A program made the position numbers and the translations under genes. From contig CAZTTH010000099.1 in NCBI GenBank assembly GCA_964615975.1, positions 1-6,501 on the forward strand: a stretch of 6,501 bases of DNA, in the 5' to 3' direction. The notes beneath the pieces were generated by a model. It had not been told where the DNA came from, made no database searches, and saw only the letters and a program-made list of their open reading frames with translations. The DNA comes from CAZTTH01 sp964615975 (GTDB lineage Bacteria > Verrucomicrobiota > Lentisphaeria > JABSQK01 > JAJFLO01). Positions 1 to 6,058 of this stretch are shown in pieces. Position 1 is the first letter of the stretch. Each line of letters starts with the position of its first letter.

Positions 1-2
1 AT

Positions 3-647
3 ACCGGGCGTTTCAATTTGCCAGAATCACGCCAGATTCAAAATGCCGCTGGCAATTTGGTGACTTTTTCAACGGTCGAAGTGGCGCAGCAAGACTGTGA
101 CTTTGAGAACGTGTTCAGCGAACAAACTTTATTTAAATCGCCTAACTCCAGGTTGAAACGGCTATTTTTCGATCCCGCGATGCAAGAAGAGTTCAAGTAT
201 AATCTGTTCCTTGGCCATACGGCCGGAAAATCCGCTGTCCGGCTGGCCTGCAATCCGTGTGCTAAAAACGTTCATTCATTTGAGAAAATTAAGGGTAATA
301 TCTCCAAGTCAAAAAGTTCAGCAAAGCTGCTCCACTACCATATGTACAACTTCTCAGATTTCCTCAAAAGTGTCAGAAACTGGAATGCAAAAACCACAAC
401 ATTTCTTTCTGGAAAACCAATCGATCCGATAAAAATGGCCGTAATTTATCTGAATCAGATGGCGAACAATGAAAGCTACTTGCATGAATATTACAGAAGA
501 TGGATCGCTTTCGACAAAGAGGAGATTGCGTATATGATGGGCAAACGAGCGTGGCTAAGAAATCGCGGGCGGCCTGGCCTCGTCACCATCGATATCGTTC
601 GGAACATATTTATTAACAATATTGATTTGAATTCCTGCTGTGACTAA
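3..647 (+). CDS. C-terminal part of a putative glycosyltransferase (family-2-like), 5' end outside window
   Basis: The frame is open to the left edge, so the gene starts upstream; an in-frame TTG at 18 is available but there is no reason to prefer it. About 214 codons are visible, ending in TAA at 645-647. Counting from that TTG, the most informative stretches are LGHTAGKSAVRL (about residues 65-76), followed by a VHSF segment, and LLHYHMYNFSDFLKSV (about 104-119). The GH-x-x-GKSAVR block followed by a His-Tyr-His and a Ser/Asp-Phe-Leu-Lys segment resembles the C-terminal half of Glyco_tranf_2_4 / GT92-like proteins, where an HY-x-x-(R/K)S-x-x-F-x-x-K motif is typical. No DxD motif is visible; it would lie upstream. 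The protein is basic near its end (GKRAWLRNRGRP) and has no evident membrane segment. The context of glycosyltransferases supports a role in glycan assembly. The family assignment rests on short motifs and is tentative. The stop overlaps the stop of the convergent sulfotransferase gene. Confidence 0.5.
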   Translation, partial: TGRFNLPESRQIQNAAGNLVTFSTVEVAQQDCDFENVFSEQTLFKSPNSRLKRLFFDPAMQEEFKYNLFLGHTAGKSAVRLACNPCAKNVHSFEKIKGNISKSKSSAKLLHYHMYNFSDFLKSVRNWNAKTTTFLSGKPIDPIKMAVIYLNQMANNESYLHEYYRRWIAFDKEEIAYMMGKRAWLRNRGRPGLVTIDIVRNIFINNIDLNSCCD

Positions 648-1621
648 TTCTGAAAATGGTTTTCAGCTGCTACTCGGTCTGGCATTAATTCATTGCCATA
701 AATGTCATCCAATTCAAATATTCTCAGTATTTCCATTCCTCTGTCGATCTGACTTTGAGATAATCTGTGACGCCAAGTGTCGATTGGATCAGACCCACTA
801 TTAATGGCGCTGCCAAGTCGGCTTGTAGTGCTGGGTTTGTTTAAGATTTTTTTAAATGCCGCTATATTACGGTCATCACATTCGAGAAGTCCAAGATGTT
901 CTAAGAGCCGATATAACTGTAGCGGCGGACTGATACACATTTCTTCATAGAATAAAAGGTTAACCTGATTTCGTTTCAATTGCTGCAATGGTATATAGTA
1001 TTTTATGGCCCAGTTAATTATATGTTTTTCAAACTGATCATGTGTGGTGGCAATCATGTCTTCGAAGGGAGCGAGATAATCTTTAAATAAAGGTTCCTGT
1101 GAAAGGAGATATTTTGGCTCTTTTAGCCAAAACCAGTCCCCGTCCCCTGTCTTTTGCACATCGATCTTTGACAAGGCCACGGCAAATGGGTGTCTCATGA
1201 TCATAACGATTTTGAGATCTGTGAAATGTTTCATTACCCGAGCCAGAAACAGATTTGCGAAGACATCCTTTATCAACAGTCCTCGATACATTAACTTCAT
1301 ATTACACTTATCTACCCAATCATTTGTAAATTGACCTGAGAAAATGCTGTCGGCTAAATTATAAAATTGCTCATTAACTTCATTAGGACGCAAATAGAAC
1401 ATAACCGGGTAGGGCTTCATATTTGTATTGCGGACTGGATGAAATGGTTCGAACATAATTCGCCGAGCTCCTCGCCAGTTGAATACATCTGCCGCCCATG
1501 TCGTACCGCTACGACCGTCACCGACGATCCAGATTGGATCATCAAAACTATCGAAACACCTTCTGTTGAAATAAAACGTCGTCTTGTGAAATATTTTACG
1601 CGCTATTTTAACAATTCCCAT
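644..1621 (-). CDS. PAPS-dependent sulfotransferase family protein
   Basis: This gene probably transfers a sulfuryl group from PAPS to a glycan or other cell-surface acceptor. Near the N-terminus is WIVGDGRSGTTW (about residues 31-42 with ATG as residue 1), the 5'-phosphosulfate-binding loop of sulfotransferases. The segment VMIMRHPFAVALSK (about 139-152) is the 3'-phosphate-binding motif with conserved Arg and Ser. A later LLFYEEM stretch (about 222-228) and a C-terminal WRHRLSQSQI segment (about 283-292) match the usual YEEL and W-R/K-x-x-L features. At 325 residues the length is normal for the family. I chose ATG at 1621; an in-frame TTG two codons upstream (1627) is possible, and a TAA at 1633-1631 closes the frame. 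No strong Shine-Dalgarno is visible before either. There is no clear signal peptide, and the N-terminus is basic. The gene is convergent with the upstream partial glycosyltransferase and stands alone on its strand here. The acceptor is unknown. Confidence 0.92.
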   Translation of the reverse strand: MGIVKIARKIFHKTTFYFNRRCFDSFDDPIWIVGDGRSGTTWAADVFNWRGARRIMFEPFHPVRNTNMKPYPVMFYLRPNEVNEQFYNLADSIFSGQFTNDWVDKCNMKLMYRGLLIKDVFANLFLARVMKHFTDLKIVMIMRHPFAVALSKIDVQKTGDGDWFWLKEPKYLLSQEPLFKDYLAPFEDMIATTHDQFEKHIINWAIKYYIPLQQLKRNQVNLLFYEEMCISPPLQLYRLLEHLGLLECDDRNIAAFKKILNKPSTTSRLGSAINSGSDPIDTWRHRLSQSQIDRGMEILRIFELDDIYGNELMPDRVAAENHFQN

Positions 1622-2149
1622 AATCAATATTTACGACTAAAAATTAGAATGAATACTGTAATCTCAGGATGTGATTAAATTGTTCCAATCAACTGTAACG
1701 ACTTCAATGGAGTGTATCGATTAGCATGAGATTGTGACATAAAAGTAAACCTCACATGATTTAGAGGTGTTATAGTTCACTCACTTTTAACTTAAAATGA
1801 AAGAAATTATCCCCATCACCACAGTGTATTCACCACTGCCATATAGTCCTCCTTTAAATATCCCATCAAACACTCCATCACTGCACTTTCCTCCTTGCCC
1901 TCATCCCCTCAATACCTTACTTATTGGATGTCCCCGATCATTCGACCACAAACATCTCTCCCTCCTCATCACCACTATGATTCTTCTCCACCTTTTCAGT
2001 GTTATTATTGTCAAAACTTTAACTGCTTCCTCATTCGTCCAAGTTCTACTGGGAGGATGATCAGCAAAACTTCTTATAAAGATAACGAAATGGTTTAATA
2101 GTATTCAATTAAATAACGATCAATTACATTGCATATAAACAATAATTAA
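1622..2149. other. Gene-poor spacer with a strongly C-rich, G-poor block
   Basis: I see no convincing gene here. The stretch 1622-1796 is AT-rich and would hold the promoter of the sulfotransferase, although no good -35/-10 pair can be picked. From about 1801 to 2040 the plus strand has about 85 C and only 18 G by hand count, an asymmetry not seen in flanking DNA. Plus-strand frames across it give Pro/Ser/Thr/Leu-rich peptides of 87 and 67 codons without recognisable motifs. The minus strand is open from 2104 to 1790 except for one TGA (1903-1901), with a purine-rich, Gly/Val/Arg-rich reading that I do not recognise. The stretch 2060-2149 is AT-rich and leads into the broken methyltransferase gene; it may contain its decayed 5' end. 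Confidence 0.6.
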
Positions 2150-2622
2150 AGAAAGACTCCTTGTAAGTCATTAATTTTTGGGTTGGGAAATGATAGTGGT
2201 TTTTGGTCGGGGGTCAACCGGGGAGGAACAACTGTTTTTCTTGAGGATAATGAAGAATGGTTCCATCATATTTCTGTTAGATTAAAACATGCTTTGGCAT
2301 ACTTGGTTAAATATAATACCCGAAGAACTGAATGGAAGCTGCTCCTTGATTCTCCAACGTATTAAATATGAATTTGCCAGGCAATATAGAAAATGTATCC
2401 TGGGACATTATTATTGTAGATGCGCCGGGAGGCTGGAATGATCAACTACCAGGGAGAATGAAGAGTATTTATGCCGCTTCGAGGCTGGTAAGTGATATCG
2501 GGGATGTATTTGTTCATGATTGCAATCGCACCATTGAGGATGTTTATACCAGAACCTTTCTTAAAACCGAAAACCTAAAATCAGAGATCAATGCATCAAC
2601 GGGATTATTAAGGCATTACTAA
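2150..2622 (+). pseudogene. Frameshifted DUF579 / IRX15-GXM-like polysaccharide O-methyltransferase
   Basis: Two consecutive reading frames together encode a nearly complete DUF579 (IRX15/IRX15L/GXM) domain. In plants GXM members transfer a methyl group from S-adenosylmethionine to O-4 of glucuronic acid on xylan; a similar role on a bacterial glycan is inferred. The first part (2150-2365) contains PCKSLIFGLGNDSGFW, the SAM-binding glycine-rich motif, then GGTTVFLEDNEEW with the acidic residues after strand 2, and TEWKLL. The second part (2368-2622) holds VSWDIIIVDAPGGW, PGRMKSIYAASRLV, DVFVHDCNR and a final LLRHY, in the order expected for the family. The frames meet around 2352-2367, where adding one base (for example one T, making TATTTAAATATG) restores continuity into LNMNLPGNI. 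The first frame has no ATG: a TAA lies at 2147-2149 and the only common start codon is TTG at 2183, inside the SAM motif. The N-terminus is therefore lost or in another frame. A sequencing error could explain the single-base shift but not the missing start. Confidence 0.85.
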
Positions 2623-2691
2623 ATGAGGATGGCATAATGATCGGCAAGTATCAAATCGACTATAACTGATTGAATTAACTTCTATAAACTT
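2623..2691 (+). other. Short spacer with a possible ten-codon mini-ORF
   Basis: Between the end of the broken methyltransferase and the GTG of the GT4 gene lies a tiny frame at 2637-2669 (MIGKYQIDYN, ending TGA). It is preceded by GAGG at 2625-2628, a better Shine-Dalgarno match than anything before the GT4 start. It could be a remnant, a translated leader or chance; no function is claimed. Confidence 0.2.
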
Positions 2692-3894
2692 GTGAAATAC
2701 GAACGACATTACACAATTGCGATGGTAGCCGCTTGTCCGTTTCCTTGCGCCCGCGGCACTCCAATCCGTATCTACCGGATGGCTGAAGCACTGGGACGAC
2801 TAGGCCATTGTGTTCATGTGATAACTTACCACCTTGGCGAACCATGTGAAACGGATGCTTTCCACATCCATCGCATAAAGCCGGTATTTACCTATCGAAA
2901 GATCTCGCCCGGACCTTCCTATCAAAAATTACTGGTGGTGGACTTGCTGCTTGCGAGCAAACTTTCTCAAATCCTGCGATCTCATGAATTCGACGTGATC
3001 CATGCCCATCATTATGAGGGGCTGATGGTAGCGCTCATCGCCAATAGGAATCGCCATCTCCCGGTGATCTACGATGCCCATACTCTCTTGGAAAGTGAAC
3101 TTCCATATTATTCCTTGGGATGGTCGAAGTCGATAAAAAAACGGCTTGGTCACTTTGTCGATTCCTGGTTGCCAGACATGGCATCAGGTATCATCGCTGT
3201 AGCTGATGATATTCGCAATAAACTAATCTTGGAACATGGGGTGAATGCGGAGAAAATCGTTGTCATTCCCAATGGGGTTGAATGTGAACACTTTGTACTT
3301 GATAATCCTCCGGATTCATCCCCGACAAACCGCGAACATATTTTGGTATATGCTGGAAATCTCGGACCATTTCAGGGTATCGAACATTTATTACAGATTT
3401 TTCATGCGGTTCTGCAACAACGTTCCGATGTAAGGTTACGTATCATAACGAATGGTGATTTCAAAAAATACCAGCCACTTGCTGAATCCCTGGGTATCCA
3501 CAACCACATCGCGATTGAGGCAGCCACATTTGATGAATTGCCTGAATTTCTTAATCAGGCAGATGTGGCATTGAATCCTCGGATTGAGTGCGATGGTTTG
3601 CCGCAAAAGCTCCTAAATTACATGGCTGCCGGTAAAGCGATTGTTTCCTTTGCCGGTTCAGCTAAACTTCTTCAGCATGAGGAAACTGGACTGATCATTA
3701 AAGACGGTGAAATTCGCTCCTTCGCAAATGCTGTGATTCGACTTCTTGATAACCCTGATATTGCCGTAGTGATGGGAAAAAAGGCACAACAATTTGTTCA
3801 AGAAAAGCATGGCTGGAATTCGAAGGCAAAAAAAATCATGAATTTTTATACCTCAATGCTGCTGGAAAAAGAAAATAAAAATGTCCGTCAATAA
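2692..3894 (+). CDS. Glycosyltransferase family 4 (GT-B fold) protein
   Basis: This enzyme should transfer a sugar from a nucleotide-sugar donor to a lipid-linked or growing glycan in the cytoplasm. The N-terminal GT-B domain begins with IAMVAACPFPCARGTPIRI (residues 9-27), the glycine-containing acceptor-side loop, followed by MAEALGRLGHCVHVITYHLG. DVIHAHHYEG (101-110) and VIYDAHTLLE (125-134) are typical of GT4 enzymes. The second domain starts at ILVYAGNLGPFQGIE (217-231), continues through ADVALNPRIECDGLPQKLL (290-308), and ends with YMAAGKAIVSFAGSAK and ETGLIIKDGE. The 400-residue length is normal. In the usual E-x7-E region the first Glu is E299, while the position usually held by the second Glu appears to be N309. 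The start is GTG at 2692; a stop at 2671 limits extension, and no good ribosome-binding site is visible, so ATG at 2722 (residue 11) is a less likely alternative because it would trim the first strand. The gene overlaps the next by 14 bp. Donor and acceptor cannot be read from sequence. Confidence 0.95.
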   Translation: MKYERHYTIAMVAACPFPCARGTPIRIYRMAEALGRLGHCVHVITYHLGEPCETDAFHIHRIKPVFTYRKISPGPSYQKLLVVDLLLASKLSQILRSHEFDVIHAHHYEGLMVALIANRNRHLPVIYDAHTLLESELPYYSLGWSKSIKKRLGHFVDSWLPDMASGIIAVADDIRNKLILEHGVNAEKIVVIPNGVECEHFVLDNPPDSSPTNREHILVYAGNLGPFQGIEHLLQIFHAVLQQRSDVRLRIITNGDFKKYQPLAESLGIHNHIAIEAATFDELPEFLNQADVALNPRIECDGLPQKLLNYMAAGKAIVSFAGSAKLLQHEETGLIIKDGEIRSFANAVIRLLDNPDIAVVMGKKAQQFVQEKHGWNSKAKKIMNFYTSMLLEKENKNVRQ

Positions 3895-4996
3895 TTCGAT
3901 GAGTACAGAACATTCAAATACCAGCACCGAGGATTTATCTATCGGTGCTGTGGTCATTAATTACAATGGCGGCAAGAAAATATTGACCTGTATCGATGCC
4001 CTACTAAAACAAAAATCCCCACTTCAGGAAATTGTTGTAGTTGATAACGGTTCAAATGATGGCAGTCCTGAAAAAATTCATTCTCTATATGCGAAAGTAA
4101 AACTTCTCTCATTAGGTGATAACAAAGGACCGTCAGTAGCAAGAAATTCAGGACTTAAATGGTTGACCACATCTTGGGCGCTATTAATAGACGCAGATGT
4201 TTATGTTGAAGCCGATTGTATCGATGCCCTCATTAATGCGGCAACTCTAACCAACGCCGCAGTTATTTGTCCCCGTATCCATTTGCTGCCAAATGATGAT
4301 ATCGTTCAGGCCGAAGGTGCGGATGTCCATTTCATCGGTACATTTTTATTGCAAAATGCGTTTACCCCGGCGAGAAATATTTCGTTTAAACCACGTTATG
4401 TGGGTGGTTGTATCAGTGCCTGCATGCTGGTAAAGCGCCAACCAATAATTGATAGTGGTGGATTCGATGAAATTTACTTTTTCTACTTTGAGGACATGGA
4501 GTTCAGCTATCGTATGCGATCACTGGGACAGCAATTTTATTATGAACCATCAGCCGTAGTACTTCATGATCGTGGGGCGGGGTTACCCGGATTATCTTAT
4601 CGTGGCACAGGTGATTATCCAGATCAACGAATGTATTATCATGTTCGCAATCGTTTGTTAACAATACTTATTCACTATCAGCGGCTGACCTTGTTGCTTT
4701 TAGCTCCTGTTTTAATCAGTTATGAGATGATTAGTCTGTTGTTTTTAACCAGCCGGGGCGGTGGACGATATTGGTTCGAAGCGATGGGATGGCTGTTCAA
4801 TAATAACCAGTTAATTCGGGAACGAAGGAGGAATATGCAGGGCAAACGACGCGATAAGGATCTGCAAATTCTTAGGGGAGGACCACTTCCACTGGCTCCT
4901 GGTTTGATTCAAAGCAAATGGTTGCGCTCTGCGATTGCCGCTGTTTCTGCTATTTTTAATTTCTATTGGATAATAATCCGGAAGTTGATCATATAA
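3881..4996 (+). CDS. Glycosyltransferase family 2 (GT-A), rhamnosyltransferase-like, membrane-associated
   Basis: This is an inverting GT2 enzyme resembling bacterial rhamnosyltransferase-type proteins that extend O-antigen or exopolysaccharide chains on the inner membrane. The GT-A domain shows AVVINYNGG (residues 23-31), VVVDNGSNDGS (52-62), the DNKGPSVARNSGLKW block (80-94) and LLIDADVYVE (101-110), with the metal-binding DAD at 104-106. GGCISACMLVKR (175-186) and GGFDEIYFFYFEDMEFSYR (193-211) supply the acceptor-side loop and the ED catalytic-base pair (204-205). After the domain come a hydrophobic segment (about 260-290) and a terminal one (about 349-371), suggesting membrane attachment. 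ATG at 3881 lies inside the end of the GT4 gene (14-bp overlap), which suggests translational coupling; ATG at 3899 (residue 7) is an alternative. The upstream purine-rich GGAAAAAG is a weak, rather distant ribosome-binding site. Pairing with the GT4 gene implies two successive steps on the same glycan. Confidence 0.95.
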   Translation: MSVNNSMSTEHSNTSTEDLSIGAVVINYNGGKKILTCIDALLKQKSPLQEIVVVDNGSNDGSPEKIHSLYAKVKLLSLGDNKGPSVARNSGLKWLTTSWALLIDADVYVEADCIDALINAATLTNAAVICPRIHLLPNDDIVQAEGADVHFIGTFLLQNAFTPARNISFKPRYVGGCISACMLVKRQPIIDSGGFDEIYFFYFEDMEFSYRMRSLGQQFYYEPSAVVLHDRGAGLPGLSYRGTGDYPDQRMYYHVRNRLLTILIHYQRLTLLLLAPVLISYEMISLLFLTSRGGGRYWFEAMGWLFNNNQLIRERRRNMQGKRRDKDLQILRGGPLPLAPGLIQSKWLRSAIAAVSAIFNFYWIIIRKLII

Positions 4997-5043
4997 CCAG
5001 CAATATTCAGTTTTTCAGATATTAAATCGCAAAATAGATGATT

Positions 5044-5068
5044 AGTTCCGAAAGGGAATTTTGATTTT
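5044..5068. terminator. Weak hairpin between convergent genes, possible terminator
   Basis: Bases 5044-5049 can pair with 5055-5060 (six pairs, one of them G-T) around a five-base GAAAG loop, followed by TTGATTTT on the plus strand. It sits 48 bp after the plus-strand GT2 stop and before the convergent minus-strand GT2 stop. The stem is short and the T-run is interrupted, so this is a weak candidate. Confidence 0.3.
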
Positions 5069-5128
5069 ACTATTCATTGGAATCTGTTTGTCAGTCATAA
5101 ACACTTTTTCAATCACAATTCAACAGAA

Positions 5129-6058
5129 TCAACAAGGCTTTTCCTTTAATGCCTCACAGCAACCACGGTTAAAACCTAATGACCATCCGATCAAGCCAAC
5201 AAGAATTAGTGGTGATAATATTATAAATCGGAATATCATTGAAGAATTCCATCGCAATGTCCTTTTTGCCAAATAGATCCAGCGTTTGATAACCACGGGT
5301 AAGATCATAATTTTATATTGCCCTAATCTTTGGTATAACGGCTTCAACTGCAAACCCAGGAGCCCCCGACTAAAGCCAAAATGATATTGATGCTTCCAAT
5401 AAGTAGCAATACTTGTTCGCCCAATATGACGAACTTGCATTCGCGGAATAAATCGTATACATGATGGCCAAAGTTTTTGGAGATTTTCACAAAATCCGAT
5501 GTCTGAACATTGCATGTTTTCTTTATCTGTGTCCGGAAAACCACCTGCTGTCAGAAAATCATGACGTCGAATGGCAATACCAGTAGATGGAACATAGGGC
5601 GTATTTCCTGCCGGACGAGATTTTGGGAAATCGGTGAATTGCAAGATGTTATCACTGACTGAAATGGGATGAAATGGTAGGCCATCTTCAATAGCACCAC
5701 CAATCAGACGTACATTCGTTTCCATGCCATCGAATGCACATTGTAAAAAGTCGCTTTTCGGGAGACAGTCTGCATCGGTAAATACCAAATAATCTCCGTG
5801 TGCATGCTGGGCGCCCAAATTTCGTGCAGTACCGGACATTAAACCCGTAACGCTGTGAACCAAGCGAATTTGAGGAAAGCGATTAATCATCTCGATAACC
5901 AACGGCGGCACTTCACTTACTACGGCAATGATCTCATATATAAAAGTAGTTTTTTGCTCTACGAGAGTACGGAGACATGGCTCCAATGTGGTTAATTGGC
6001 CACGACCTGGAACGATCACAGAAACTAGTGGTTTTACGACTGAATTTCTCATGGACAT
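5129..6058 (-). CDS. Glycosyltransferase family 2 (GT-A) protein with C-terminal membrane segment
   Basis: A second GT2 enzyme, 309 residues, on the minus strand. The domain begins with LVSVIVPGRGQLTTLEPCL (residues 11-29). GTARNLGAQHAHGDYLVFT (76-94) runs directly into the metal-binding DAD at 95-97 (TDADCLPKSDFL). GGAIE (120-124) and STGIAIRRHDFLTAGGF (158-174) lead into a CSDIGFCENLQK segment (184-195) that likely holds the catalytic acid cluster. RHIGRTSIATYWKHQYHFG (210-228) is followed by a basic stretch and a hydrophobic segment at about 273-292, suggesting membrane association. The usual VVDDGS-type nucleotide-binding motif after the first strand is replaced by IIAVVSEVPP (43-52), which is atypical. 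ATG at 6058 shares one base with the stop of the upstream remnant (TAATG); a second ATG at residue 3 (6052) has GAG at a better distance and could be the real start. Substrate unknown; the locus suggests surface-glycan synthesis. Confidence 0.93.
   Translation of the reverse strand: MSMRNSVVKPLVSVIVPGRGQLTTLEPCLRTLVEQKTTFIYEIIAVVSEVPPLVIEMINRFPQIRLVHSVTGLMSGTARNLGAQHAHGDYLVFTDADCLPKSDFLQCAFDGMETNVRLIGGAIEDGLPFHPISVSDNILQFTDFPKSRPAGNTPYVPSTGIAIRRHDFLTAGGFPDTDKENMQCSDIGFCENLQKLWPSCIRFIPRMQVRHIGRTSIATYWKHQYHFGFSRGLLGLQLKPLYQRLGQYKIMILPVVIKRWIYLAKRTLRWNSSMIFRFIILSPLILVGLIGWSLGFNRGCCEALKEKPC

Noticed and set aside
1367..1678. Plus-strand 103-codon frame antisense to the sulfotransferase
   Set aside because: It lies mostly over the N-terminal PAPS-binding region of a clear gene on the other strand and has no recognisable features.
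1733..1756. TGTGA...TCACA inverted repeat as a CRP-like operator
   Set aside because: The spacer is 14 bases rather than 6, so it does not fit the CRP site; five-base arms are expected by chance.
1749..1768. ACCTC...GAGGT hairpin as a terminator
   Set aside because: The stem is five pairs with a ten-base loop and no T-run follows on either strand.
1797..2060. Plus-strand 87-codon frame (and an overlapping 67-codon one) as small genes
   Set aside because: Their Pro/Ser/Leu-rich content follows from the C-rich composition. I see no ribosome-binding site, motif or conserved context.
2355..2370. Programmed ribosomal frameshifting in the methyltransferase
   Set aside because: No slippery heptamer, stimulatory structure or internal Shine-Dalgarno is apparent, and the gene also lacks a start.
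2683..2688. TATAAA as a -10 box for the GT4-GT2 pair
   Set aside because: It is only three bases before the GTG start and has no matching -35 at the right distance.
5061..5276. Plus-strand 71-codon frame with a hydrophobic start
   Set aside because: It overlaps the end of the minus-strand GT2 and its hydrophobicity reflects the antisense of that gene and AT-rich spacer.
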